Assembly (NCBI GenBank): GCA_964057225.1
Contig: OZ059897.1
Span: 21,204,001-21,268,000 of the forward strand
Direction of reading: 5' to 3'
Origin: Auanema rhodensis
Taxonomy: Eukaryota > Nematoda > Chromadorea > Rhabditida > Rhabditidae
DNA: 64,000 nucleotides
In this document: positions 37,908 to 50,885 of the stretch, piece after piece
How positions within the stretch are numbered: position 1 is the stretch's first letter
How the letters are laid out: each line of letters starts with the position of its first letter
Notes under the pieces: model-generated
The model's database searches: none
What the model was told of the DNA's origin: nothing
Seen by the model: the letters and a program-made list of their open reading frames with translations, nothing else
Program-made: the position numbers and the translations under genes

Positions 37908-40013
37908 ACTATACTACATTGAGAAACGCTTGATACAAAAATTAGTTATGATCGTTCGAAAAATGATGCATTAGTGTATGTTGAGTTTCCATGTACACTC
38001 AACATTGCTTCCAAAAACATTTTGACAAAAATTTTTTCGAAAAATTTCAAAATAATTTAGCAAAAAGTAGATGTTTTTAGATTTCATTTTTCAAGGCAAA
38101 GACGATAGACAATGTTATTCAACGAAAAAATTAATTCTTCAGGGTGAAAATCGAGGATATAAGTGTGAACTTATATCAGTTGATATCTCGGTGCATTTTT
38201 AAGCTAGCGCAAATCTGATAACACAGATCGACGCAGCTTAAAAATCCGCATCGAATGCACTATACTACATTGAGAAACGCTTGATACAAAAATTAGTTAT
38301 GATCGTTTGAAAAATGATGCATTAGTGTACGTTGAGTTTCCATGTACACTCAATATTGCTTCCAAAAACATTTTGACAAAAATTTTTTCGAAAAATTTCA
38401 AAATAATTTAGCAAAAAGTAGATGTTTTTAGATTCCTTTTTTCAAGGCAAAGACGATAGACAATGTTATTCAACGAAAAAATTAATTCTTCAGGGTGAAA
38501 ATCGAGGATATAAGTGTGAACTTATATCAGTTGATATCTCGGTGCATTTTTAAGCTAGCGCAAATCTGATAACACAGATCGACGCAGCTTAAAAATCCGC
38601 ATCGAATGCACTATACTACATTAAGAAACGCTTAATACAAAAATTAGTTATGATCGTTTGAAAAATGATGCATTAGTGTATGTTGAGTTTCCATGTACAC
38701 TCAACATTGCTTCCAAAAACATTTTGACAAAAATTTTTTCGAAAAATTTCAAAATAATTTAGCAAAAAGTAGATGTTTTTAGATTTCATTTTTCAAGGCA
38801 AAGACGATAGACAATGTTATTCAACGAAAAAATTAATTCTTCAGGGTGAAAATCGAGGATATAAGTGTGAACTGATATCAGTTGATATCTCGGTGCATTT
38901 TCAAGCTAGCGCAAATGTGATAACACAGATCGACGCAGCTTAAAAATCCGCATCGAATGCACTATACTACATTGAGAAACGCTTGATACAAAAATTAGTT
39001 ATGATCGTTTGAAAAATGATGCATTAGTGTATGTTGAGTTTCCATGTACACTCAACATTGCTTCCAAAAACATTTTGACAAAAATTTTTTCGAAAAATTT
39101 CAAAATAATTTAGCAAAAAGTAGATGTTTTTAGATTCCTTTTTTCAAGGCAAAGACGATAGACAATGTTATTCAACGAAAAAATTAATTCTTCAGGGTGA
39201 AAATCGAGGATATAAGTGTGAACTGATATCAGTTGATATCTCGGTGCATTTTTAAGCTAGCGCAAATCTGATAACACAGATCGACGCAGCTTAAAAATCC
39301 GCATCGAATGCACTATACTACATTGAGAAACGCTTGATACAAAAATTAGTTATGATCGTTTGAAAAATGATGCATTAGTGTACGTTGAGTTTCCATGTAC
39401 ACTCAATATTGCTTCCAAAAACATTTTGACAAAAATTTTTTCGAAAAATTTCAAAATAATTTAGCAAAAAGTAGATGTTTTTAGATTCCTTTTTTCAAGG
39501 CAAAGACGATAGACAATGTTATTCAACGAAAAAATTAATTCTTCAGGGTGAAAATCGAGGATATAAGTGTGAACTTATATCAGTTGATATCTCGGTGCAT
39601 TTTTAAGCTAGCGCAAATCTGATAACACAGATCGACGCAGCTTAAAAATCCGCATCGAATGCACTATACTACATTAAGAAACGCTTAATACAAAAATTAG
39701 TTATGATCGTTTGAAAAATGATGCATTAGTGTATGTTGAGTTTCCATGTACACTCAACATTGCTTCCAAAAACATTTTGACAAAAATTTTTTCGAAAAAT
39801 TTCAAAATAATTTAGCAAAAAGTAGATGTTTTTAGATTTCATTTTTCAAGGCAAAGACGATAGACAATGTTATTCAACGAAAAAATTAATTCTTCAGGGT
39901 GAAAATCGAGGATATAAGTGTGAACTGATATCAGTTGATATCTCGGTGCATTTTCAAGCTAGCGCAAATGTGATAACACAGATCGACGCAGCTTAAAAAT
40001 CCGCATCGAATGC
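37908..40013 (+). repeat. 6-monomer (two 3-mers) higher-order repeat, copy 1
   Basis: Two trimers (1053 bp each): a CTTGAT unit, a reduced D unit (C72, T96, without A188 or A260) and an ATTAAG unit with G308. The first trimer starts with CGTTCGAAA (C50, at 37957), T177 and T265; the second with ATTCCT, G265 and T293. The pair of trimers repeats at 40014, giving a 2106-bp period over a 1053-bp one. Confidence 0.9.
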
Positions 40014-42119
40014 ACTATACTACATTGAGAAACGCTTGATACAAAAATTAGTTATGATCGTTCGAAAAATGATGCATTAGTGTATGTTGAGTTTCCATGT
40101 ACACTCAACATTGCTTCCAAAAACATTTTGACAAAAATTTTTTCGAAAAATTTCAAAATAATTTAGCAAAAAGTAGATGTTTTTAGATTTTATTTTTCAA
40201 GGCAAAGACGATAGACAATGTTATTCAACGAAAAAATTAATTCTTCAGGGTGAAAATCGAGGATATAAGTGTGAACTTATATCAGTTGATATCTCGGTGC
40301 ATTTTTAAGCTAGCGCAAATCTGATAACACAGATCGACGCAGCTTAAAAATCCGCATCGAATGCACTATACTACATTGAGAAACGCTTGATACAAAAATT
40401 AGTTATGATCGTTTGAAAAATGATGCATTAGTGTACGTTGAGTTTCCATGTACACTCAATATTGCTTCCAAAAACATTTTGACAAAAATTTTTTCGAAAA
40501 ATTTCAAAATAATTTAGCAAAAAGTAGATGTTTTTAGATTCCTTTTTTCAAGGCAAAGACGATAGACAATGTTATTCAACGAAAAAATTAATTCTTCAGG
40601 GTGAAAATCGAGGATATAAGTGTGAACTTATATCAGTTGATATCTCGGTGCATTTTTAAGCTAGCGCAAATCTGATAACACAGATCGACGCAGCTTAAAA
40701 ATCCGCATCGAATGCACTATACTACATTAAGAAACGCTTAATACAAAAATTAGTTATGATCGTTTGAAAAATGATGCATTAGTGTATGTTGAGTTTCCAT
40801 GTACACTCAACATTGCTTCCAAAAACATTTTGACAAAAATTTTTTCGAAAAATTTCAAAATAATTTAGCAAAAAGTAGATGTTTTTAGATTTCATTTTTC
40901 AAGGCAAAGACGATAGACAATGTTATTCAACGAAAAAATTAATTCTTCAGGGTGAAAATCGAGGATATAAGTGTGAACTGATATCAGTTGATATCTCGGT
41001 GCATTTTCAAGCTAGCGCAAATGTGATAACACAGATCGACGCAGCTTAAAAATCCGCATCGAATGCACTATACTACATTGAGAAACGCTTGATACAAAAA
41101 TTAGTTATGATCGTTTGAAAAATGATGCATTAGTGTATGTTGAGTTTCCATGTACACTCAACATTGCTTCCAAAAACATTTTGACAAAAATTTTTTCGAA
41201 AAATTTCAAAATAATTTAGCAAAAAGTAGATGTTTTTAGATACCTTTTTTCAAGGCAAAGACGATAGACAATGTTATTCAACGAAAAAATTAATTCTTCA
41301 GGGTGAAAATCGAGGATATAAGTGTGAACTGATATCAGTTGATATCTCGGTGCATTTTTAAGCTAGCGCAAATCTGATAACACAGATCGACGCAGCTTAA
41401 AAATCCGCATCGAATGCACTATACTACATTGAGAAACGCTTGATACAAAAATTAGTTATGATCGTTTGAAAAATGATGCATTAGTGTACGTTGAGTTTCC
41501 ATGTACACTCAATATTGCTTCCAAAAACATTTTGACAAAAATTTTTTCGAAAAATTTCAAAATAATTTAGCAAAAAGTAGATGTTTTTAGATTCCTTTTT
41601 TCAAGGCAAAGACGATAGACAATGTTATTCAACGAAAAAATTAATTCTTCAGGGTGAAAATCGAGGATATAAGTGTGAACTTATATCAGTTGATATCTCG
41701 GTGCATTTTTAAGCTAGCGCAAATCTGATAACACAGATCGACGCAGCTTAAAAATCCGCATCGAATGCACTATACTACATTAAGAAACGCTTAATACAAA
41801 AATTAGTTATGATCGTTTGAAAAATGATGCATTAGTGTATGTTGAGTTTCCATGTACACTCAACATTGCTTCCAAAAACATTTTGACAAAAATTTTTTCG
41901 AAAAATTTCAAAATAATTTAGCAAAAAGTAGATGTTTTTAGATTTCATTTTTCAAGGCAAAGACGATAGACAATGTTATTCAACGAAAAAATTAATTCTT
42001 CAGGGTGAAAATCGAGGATATAAGTGTGAACTGATATCAGTTGATATCTCGGTGCATTTTCAAGCTAGCGCAAATGTGATAACACAGATCGACGCAGCTT
42101 AAAAATCCGCATCGAATGC
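40014..42119 (+). repeat. 6-monomer higher-order repeat, copy 2
   Basis: Same six classes as 37908-40013, including C50 (40063) in the first unit only. Private changes are ATTTTATTTTT in the unit at 40014 and AGATACCTTTT at 41067. The order breaks at 42120, where two TACG units follow each other. Confidence 0.9.
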
Positions 42120-45100
42120 ACTATACTACATTGAGAAACGCTTGATACAAAAATTAGTTATGATCGTTTGAAAAATGATGCATTAGTGTACGTTGAGTTT
42201 CCATGTACACTCAATATTGCTTCCAAAAACATTTTGACAAAAATTTTTTCGAAAAATTTCAAAATAATTGAGCAAAAAGTAGATGTTTTTAGATTCCTTT
42301 TTTCAAGGCAAAGACGATAGACAATGTTATTCAACGAAAAAATTAATTCTTCAGGGTGAAAATCGAGGATATAAGTGTGAACTTATATCAGTTGATATCT
42401 CGGTGCATTTTTAAGCTAGCGCAAATCTGATAACACAGATCGACGCAGCTTAAAAATCCGCATCGAATGCACTATACTACATTGAGAAACGCTTGATACA
42501 AAAATTAGTTATGATCGTTTGAAAAATGATGCATTAGTGTACGTTGAGTTTCCATGTACACTCAATATTGCTTCCAAAAACATTTTGACAAAAATTTTTT
42601 CGAAAAATTTCAAAATAATTTAGCAAAAAGTAGATGTTTTTAGATTCCTTTTTTCAAGGCAAAGACGATAGACAATGTTATTCAACGAAAAAATTAATTC
42701 TTCAGGGTGAAAATCGAGGATATAAGTGTGAACTGATATCAGTTGATATCTCGGTGCATTTTCAAGCTAGCGCAAATGTGATAACACAGATCGACGCAGC
42801 TTAAAAATCCGCATCGAATGCACTATACTACATTGAGAAACGCTTGATACAAAAATTAGTTATGATCGTTTGAAAAATGATGCATTAGTGTATGTTGAGT
42901 TTCCATGTACACTCAACATTGCTTCCAAAAACATTTTGACAAAAATTTTTTCGAAAAATTTCAAAATAATTTAGCAAAAAGTAGATGTTTTTAGATTCCA
43001 TTTTTCAAGGCAAAGACGATAGACAATGTTATTCAACGAAAAAATTAATTCTTCAGGGTGAAAATCGAGGATATAAGTGTGAACTGATATCAGTTGATAT
43101 CTCGGTGCATTTTCAAGCTAGCGCAAATGTGATAACACAGATCGACGCAGCTTAAAAATCCGCATCGAATGCACTATACTACATTGAGAAACGCTTGATA
43201 CAAAAATTAGTTATGATCGTTTGAAAAATGATGCATTAGTGTATGTTGAGTTTCCATGTACACTCAACATTGCTTCCAAAAACATTTTGACAAAAATTTT
43301 TTCGAAAAATTTCAAAATAATTTAGCAAAAAGTAGATGTTTTTAGATTCCATTTTTCAAGGCAAAGACGATAGACAATGTTATTCAACGAAAAAATTAAT
43401 TCTTCAGGGTGAAAATCGAGGATATAAGTGTGAACTTATATCAGTTGATATCTCGGTGCATTTTTAAGCTAGCGCAAATCTGATAACACAGATCGACGCA
43501 GCTTAAAAATCCGCATCGAATGCACTATACTACATTGAGAAACGCTGATACAAAAATTAGTTATGATCGTTTGAAAAATGATGCATTAGTGTATGTTGAG
43601 TTTCCATGTACACTCAACATTGCTTCCAAAAACATTTTGACAAAAATTTTTTCGAAAAATTTCAAAATAATTTAGCAAAAAGTAGATGTTTTTAGATTTC
43701 ATTTTTCAAGGCAAAGACGATAGACAATGTTATTCAACGAAAAAATTAATTCTTCAGGGTGAAAATCGAGGATATAAGTGTGAACTTATATCAGTTGATA
43801 TCTCGGTGCATTTTTAAGCTAGCGCAAATCTGATAACACAGATCGACGCAGCTTAAAAATCCGCATCGAATGCACTATACTACATTGAGAAACGCTTGAT
43901 ACAAAAATTAGTTATGATCGTTTGAAAAATGATGCATTAGTGTACGTTGAGTTTCCATGTACACTCAATATTGCTTCCAAAAACATTTTGACAAAAATTT
44001 TTTCGAAAAATTTCAAAATAATTTAGCAAAAAGTAGATGTTTTTAGATTCCTTTTTTCAAGGCAAAGACGATAGACAATGTTATTCAACGAAAAAATTAA
44101 TTCTTCAGGGTGAAAATCGAGGATATAAGTGTGAACTTATATCAGTTGATATCTCGGTGCATTTTTAAGCTAGCGCAAATCTGATAACACAGATCGACGC
44201 AGCTTAAAAATCCGCATCGAAAGCACTATACTACATTAAGAAACGCTTAATACAAAAATTAGTTATGATCGTTTGAAAAATGATGCATTAGTGTATGTTG
44301 AGTTTCCATGTACACTCAACATTGCTTCCAAAAACATTTTGACAAAAATTTTTTCGAAAAATTTCAAAATAATTTAGCAAAAAGTAGATGTTTTTAGATT
44401 TCATTTTTCAAGGCAAAGACGATAGACAATGTTATTCAACGAAAAAATTAATTCTTCAGGGTGAAAATCGAGGATATAAGTGTGAACTGATATCAGTTGA
44501 TATCTCGGTGCATTTTCAAGCTAGCGCAAATGTGATAACACAGATCGACGCAGCTTAAAAATCCGCATCGAATGCACTATACTACATTGAGAAACGCTTG
44601 ATACAAAAATTAGTTATGATCGTTTGAAAAATGATGCATTAGTGTATGTTGAGTTTCCATGTACACTCAACATTGCTTCCAAAAACATTTTGACAAAAAT
44701 TTTTTCGAAAAATTTCAAAATAATTTAGCAAAAAGTAGATGTTTTTAGATTCCTTTTTTCAAGGCAAAGACGATAGACAATGTTATTCAACGAAAAAATT
44801 AATTCTTCAGGGTGAAAATCGAGGATATAAGTGTGAACTGATATCAGTTGATATCTCGGTGCATTTTTAAGCTAGCGCAAATCTGATAACACAGATCGAC
44901 GCAGCTTAAAAATCCGCATCGAATGCACTATACTACATTGAGAAACGCTTGATACAAAAATTAGTTATGATCGTTTGAAAAATGATGCATTAGTGTACGT
45001 TGAGTTTCCATGTACACTCAATATTGCTTCCAAAAACATTTTGACAAAAATTTTTTCGAAAAATTTCAAAATAATTTAGCAAAAAGTAGATGTTTTTAGA

Positions 45101-46330
45101 TTCCTTTTTTCAAGGCAAAGACGATAGACAATGTTATTCAACGAAAAAATTAATTCTTCAGGGTGAAAATCGAGGATATAAGTGTGAACTTATATCAGTT
45201 GATATCTCGGTGCATTTTTAAGCTAGCGCAAATCTGATAACACAGATCGACGCAGCTTAAAAATCCGCATCGAATGCACTATACTACATTAAGAAACGCT
45301 TAATACAAAAATTAGTTATGATCGTTTGAAAAATGATGCATTAGTGTATGTTGAGTTTCCATGTACACTCAACATTGCTTCCAAAAACATTTTGACAAAA
45401 ATTTTTTCGAAAAATTTCAAAATAATTTAGCAAAAAGTAGATGTTTTTAGATTTCATTTTTCAAGGCAAAGACGATAGACAATGTTATTCAACGAAAAAA
45501 TTAATTCTTCAGGGTGAAAATCGAGGATATAAGTGTGAACTGATATCAGTTGATATCTCGGTGCATTTTCAAGCTAGCGCAAATGTGATAACACAGATCG
45601 ACGCAGCTTAAAAATCCGCATCGAATGCACTATACTACATTGAGAAACGCTTGATACAAAAATTAGTTATGATCGTTTGAAAAATGATGCATTAGTGTAT
45701 GTTGAGTTTCCATGTACACTCAACATTGCTTCCAAAAACATTTTGACAAAAATTTTTTCGAAAAATTTCAAAATAATTTAGCAAAAAGTAGATGTTTTTA
45801 GATTCCATTTTTCAAGGCAAAGACGATAGACAATGTTATTCAACGAAAAAATTAATTCTTCAGGGTGAAAATCGAGGATATAAGTGTGAACTTATATCAG
45901 TTGATATCTCGGTGCATTTTTAAGCTAGCGCAAATCTGATAACACAGATCGACGCAGCTTAAAAATCCGCATCGAATGCACTATACTACATTGAGAAACG
46001 CTTGATACAAAAATTAGTTATGATCGTTTGAAAAATGATGCATTAGTGTACGTTGAGTTTCCATGTACACTCAATATTGCTTCCAAAAACATTTTGACAA
46101 AAATTTTTTCGAAAAATTTCAAAATAATTTAGCAAAAAGTAGATGTTTTTAGATTCCTTTTTTCAAGGCAAAGACGATAGACAATGTTATTCAACGAAAA
46201 AATTAATTCTTCAGGGTGAAAATCGAGGATATAAGTGTGAACTTATATCAGTTGATATCTCGGTGCATTTTTAAGCTAGCGCAAATCTGATAACACAGAT
46301 CGACGCAGCTTAAAAATCCGCATCGAATGC
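42120..46330 (+). repeat. Shuffled remnants of the 3-mer system
   Basis: Order: 42120 TACG with ATTGAGC; 42471 TACG head with G265/C293/G308 tail (hybrid); 42822 ATTCCAT with G308; 43173 ATTCCAT; 43524 shortened; 43874 reduced D; 44225 A-G308; 44576 ATTCCT/G265; 44927 reduced D; 45278 A-G308; 45629 ATTCCAT; 45980 reduced D. The trimer order survives at 43524-44575 and 44576-45628. The TACG-plus-ATTGAGC variant returns at 46331. Confidence 0.85.
43524..43873 (+). repeat. 350-bp monomer, one T deleted in the stem arm
   Basis: AACGCTTGATAC has become AACGCTGATAC (about 43546). The deletion is in the right arm of the 11-27 inverted repeat and shortens it. No other copy with this change was seen. 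Confidence 0.93.
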
Positions 46331-46681
46331 ACTATACTACATTGAGAAACGCTTGATACAAAAATTAGTTATGATCGTTTGAAAAATGATGCATTAGTGT
46401 ACGTTGAGTTTCCATGTACACTCAATATTGCTTCCAAAAACATTTTGACAAAAATTTTTTCGAAAAATTTCAAAATAATTGAGCAAAAAGTAGATGTTTT
46501 TAGATTCCTTTTTTCAAGGCAAAGACGATAGACAATGTTATTCAACGAAAAAATTAATTCTTCAGGGTGAAAATCGAGGATATAAGTGTGAACTTATATC
46601 AGTTGATATCTCGGTGCATTTTTTTGCTAGCGCAAATCTGATAACACAGATCGACGCAGCTTAAAAATCCGCATCGAATGC
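46331..46681 (+). repeat. Boundary monomer with GCATTTTTTTGCTAG
   Basis: A TACG, ATTGAGC unit in which AA at offsets 294-295 is TT (46624-46625), breaking two pairs of the large dyad. It is the last monomer before the right-hand subfamily: the next unit has A10 and the first T185, G200 and T227 changes. Confidence 0.85.
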
Positions 46682-48085
46682 ACTATACTAAATTGAGAAA
46701 CGCTTGATACAAAAATTAGTTATGATCGTTTGAAAAATGATGCATTAGTGTATGTTGAGTTTCCATGTACACTCAACATTGCTTCCAAAAACATTTTGAC
46801 AAAAATTTTTTCGAAAAATTTCAAAATAATTTAGCAAAAAGTAGATGTTTTTAGATTCCTTTTTTTAAGGCAAAGACGATGGACAATGTTATTCAACGAA
46901 AAAATTATTTCTTCAGGGTGAAAATCGAGGATATAAGTGTGAACTTATATCAGTTGATATCTCGGTGCATTTTCAAGCTAGCGCAAATCTGATAACACAG
47001 ATCGACGCAGCTTAAAAATCCGCATCGAATGCACTATACTACATTGAGAAACGCTTGATACAAAAATTAGTTATGATCGTTTGAAAAATGATGCATTAGT
47101 GTATGTTGAGTTTCCATGTACACTCAACATTGCTTCCAAAAACATTTTGACAAAAATTTTTTCGAAAAATTTCAAAATAATTTAGCAAAAAGTAGATGTT
47201 TTTAGATTCCTTTTTTCAAGGCAAAGACGATGGACAATGTTATTCAACGAAAAAATTATTTCTTCAGGGTTAAAATCGAGGATATAAGTGTGAACTTATA
47301 TCAGTTGATATCTCGGTGCATTTTTAAGCTAGCGCAAATCTGATAACACAGATCGACGCAGCTTAAAAATCCGCATCGAATGCACTATACTACATTGAGA
47401 AACGCTTAATACAAAAATTAGTTATGATTGTTTGAAAAATGATGCATTAGTGTATGTTGAGTTTCCATGTACACTCAACATTGCTTCCAAAAACATTTTG
47501 ACAAAAATTTTTTCGAAAAATTTCAAAATAATTTAGCAAAAAGTAGATGTTTTTAGATTCCTTTTTTTAAGGCAAAGACGGTGGACAATGTTATTCAACG
47601 AAAAAAATATTTCTTCAGGGTGAAAATCGAGGATATAAGTGTGAACTTATATCAGTTGATATCTCGGTGCATTTTTAAGCTAGCGCAAATCTGATAACAC
47701 AGATCGACGCAGCTTGAAAATCCGCATCGAATGCACTATACTACATTGAGAAACGCTTGATAAAAAAATTAGTTATGATCGTTTGAAAAATGATGCATTA
47801 GTGTACGTTGAGTTTCCATGTACACTCAATATTGCTTCCAAAAACATTTTGACAAAATTTTTTTCGAAAAATTTCAAAATAATTTAGCGAAAAGTAGATG
47901 TTTTTAGATTCCTTTTTTCAAGGCAAAGACGATGGACAATGTTATTCAACGAAAAAATTATTTCTTCAGGGTGAAAATCGAGGATATAAGTGTGAACTTA
48001 TATCAGTTGATATCTCGGTGCATTTTCAAGCTAGCGCAAATCTGATAACACAGATCGACGCAGCTTAAAAATCCGCATCGAATGC
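46682..48085 (+). repeat. Four scattered monomers at the subfamily boundary
   Basis: 46682: A10, T185, G200, T227. 47033: G200, T227 and private GGGTTAAAATC. 47384: GATTGTTTG, GACGGTGG, AAAAAATATTTC and GCTTGAAAAT. 47735: ATAAAAAAATT, TACG, a shifted A/T boundary and TAGCGAAAAG. No HOR order is visible, and this stretch has the highest density of private changes in the window. Confidence 0.8.
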
Positions 48086-48429
48086 ACTATACTACATTGA
48101 GAAACGCTTGATACAAAAATTAGTCATGATCGTTTGAAAAATGATGCATTAGTGTATGTTGAGTTTCCATGTACACTGAACATTGCTTCCACAAACATTT
48201 TGACAAAAATTTTTTCGAAAAATTTCAGAATAATTTAGCAAAAAGTAGATGTTTTTAGATTCCTGTTTTCAAGGCAAAGACGATAGACAATGTTATTCAA
48301 CGAAAAAATTCAGGGTGAAAATCGAGGATATAAGTGTGAACTTATATCAGTTGATATCTCGGTGCATTTTTAAGCTAGCGCAAATCTGATAACACAGATC
48401 GACGCAGCTTAAAAATCCGCATCGAATGC
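48086..48429 (+). repeat. 344-bp left-type monomer with a 7-bp deletion
   Basis: GAAAAAATTCAGGG replaces GAAAAAATTAATTCTTCAGGG, a 7-bp loss near 48308. The lost segment lies between short ATTC/TTC repeats, consistent with slippage. The unit carries C40, C107, G143 and T179, the haplotype of 352 and 2458, with private CACTGAACA and ATTCCTGTTTT. It is the only R-type monomer right of 26 kb. Confidence 0.92.
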
Positions 48430-48780
48430 ACTATACTAAATTGAGAAACGCTTGATACAAAAATTAGTTATGATCGTTTGAAAAATGATGCATTAGTGTA
48501 TGTTGAGTTTCCATGTACACTCAACATTGCTTCCAAAAACATTTTGACAAAAATTTTTTCGAAAAATTTCAAAATAATTTAGCAAAAAGTAGATGTTTTT
48601 AGATTCCTTTTTTCAAGGCAAAGACGATGGACAATGTTATTCAACGAAAACATTATTTCTTCAGGGTGAAAATCGAGGATATAAGTGTGAATTTATATCA
48701 GTTGATATCTCGGTGCATTTTTAAGCTAGCGCAAATCTGATAACACAGATCGACGCAGCTTAAAAATCCGCATCGAATGC
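48430..48780 (+). repeat. N-headed monomer in the right-hand subfamily
   Basis: A10 start with G200, AAAACATTATTTC and GAATTTATATC. The tail (GAATTTATATC) matches the unit at 50535, whose head instead has CGTTCGAAA, so these are two different heads on the same tail and the same following monomer. Confidence 0.75.
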
Positions 48781-50885
48781 ACTATACTACATTGAGAAAC
48801 GCTTGATACAAGAATTAGTTATGATCGTTTGAAAAATGATGCATTAGTGTATGTTGAGTTTCCATGTACACTCAACATTGCTTCCAAAAACATTTTGACA
48901 AAAATTTTTTCGAAAAATTTCAAAATAATTTAGCAAAAAGTAGATGTTTTTAGATTCCTTTTTTTAAGGCAAAGACGATGGACAATGTTATTCAACGAAA
49001 AAATTATTTCTTCAGGGTGAAAATCGAGGATATAAGTGTGAACTTATATCAGTTGATATCTCGGTGCATTTTCAAGCTAGCGCAAATGTGATAACACAGA
49101 TCGACGCAGCTTAAAAATCCGCATCGAATGCACTATACTACATTGAGAAACGCTTGATACAAAAATTAGTTATGATCGTTTGAAAAATGATGCATTAGTG
49201 TATGTTGAGTTTCCATGTACACTCAACATTGCTTCCAAAAACATTTTGACAAAAATTTTTTCGAAAAATTTCAAAATAATTTAGCAAAAAGTAGATGTTT
49301 TTAGATTCCATTTTTCAAGGCAAAGACGATAGACAATGTTATTCAACCAAAAAAATAATTCTTCAGGGTGAAAATCGAGGATATAAGTGTGAACTTATAT
49401 CAGTTGATATCTCGGTGCATTTTTAAGCTAGCGCGAATCTGATAACACAGATCGACGCAGCTTAAAAATCCGCATCGAATGCACTATACTACATTGAGAA
49501 ACGCTTAATACAAAAATTAGTTATGATCGTTTGAAAAATGATGCATTAGTGTATGTTGAGTTTCCATGTACACTCAACATTGCTTCCAAAAACATTTTGA
49601 CAAAAATTTTTTCGAAAAATTTCGAAATAATTTAGCAAAAAGTAGATGTTTTTGATTCCTTTTTTTAAGGCAAAGACGATGGACAATGTTATTCAACGAA
49701 AAAATTATTTCTTCAGGGTGAAAATCGAGGATATAAGTGTGAACTTATATCAGTTGATATCTCGGTGCATTTTTAAGCTGGCGCAAATCTGATAACACAG
49801 ATCGACGCAGCTTAAAAATCCGCATCGAATGCACTATACTACATTAAGAAACGCTTAATACAAAAATTAGTTATGATCGTTTGAAAAATGATGCATTAGT
49901 GTATGTTGAGTTTCCATGTACACTCAACATTGCTTCCAAAAACATTTTGACAAAAATTTTTTCGAAAAATTTCAAAATAATTTAGCAAAAAGTAGATGTT
50001 TTTAGATTCCATTTTTCAAGGCAAAGACGATAGACAATGTTATTCAACGAAAAAATTAATTCTTCAGGGTGAAAATCGAGGATATAAGTGTGAACCTATA
50101 TCAGTTGATATCTCGGTGCATTTTTAAGCTAGCGCAAATCTGATAACACAGATCGACGCAGCTTAAAAATCCGCATCGAATGCACTATACTACATTGAGA
50201 AACGCTTAATACAAAAATTAGTTATGATCGTTTGAAAAATGATGCATTAGTGTATGTTGAGTTTCCATGTACACTCAACATTGCTTCCAAAAACATTTTG
50301 ACAAAAATTTTTTCGAAAAATTTCAAAATAATTTAGCAAAAAGTAGATGTTTTTAGATTTCATTTTTCAAGGCAAAGACGATAGACAATGTTATTCAACG
50401 AAAAAATTAATTCTTCAGGGTGAAAATCGAGGATATAAGTGTGAACTGATATCAGTTGATATCTCGGTGCATTTTCAAGCTAGCGCAAATGTGATAACAC
50501 AGATCGACGCAGCTTAAAAATCCGCATCGAATGCACTATACTACATTGAGAAACGCTTGATACAAAAATTAGTTATGATCGTTCGAAAAATGATGCATTA
50601 GTGTATGTTGAGTTTCCATGTACACTCAACATTGCTTCCAAAAACATTTTGACAAAAATTTTTTCGAAAAATTTCAAAATAATTTAGCAAAAAGTAGATG
50701 TTTTTAGATTCCTTTTTTCAAGGCAAAGACGATGGACAATGTTATTCAACGAAAAAATCATTTCTTCAGGGTGAAAATCGAGGATATAAGTGTGAATTTA
50801 TATCAGTTGATATCTCGGTGCATTTTTAAGCTAGCGCAAATCTGATAACACAGATCGACGCAGCTTAAAAATCCGCATCGAATGC
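48781..50885 (+). repeat. 6-monomer higher-order repeat, 2105-bp copy 1
   Basis: Order: 48781 ACAAGAATTA with G308; 49132 ATTCCAT with GCGCGAATC; 49483 shortened TTTTTGATTCC; 49833 ATTAAG; 50184 CTTAAT/G308; 50535 CGTTCGAAA/G200. The first four positions are repeated at 50886 and 52991. The length is 2105 because one unit is 350 bp. Confidence 0.85.
49483..49832 (+). repeat. 350-bp monomer with A172 deleted, copy 1
   Basis: TTTTTAGATTCC has become TTTTTGATTCC (junction near 49653). The same deletion recurs at 51588, 53693 and 56851, so it arose once and was copied. This copy alone has G142 and a GCTGG tail. Confidence 0.93.

Noticed and set aside
48301-48320. Target-site scar of an excised element at the 7-bp deletion
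   Set aside because: No inverted ends or duplicated flanks are seen; slippage between short ATTC repeats explains it.
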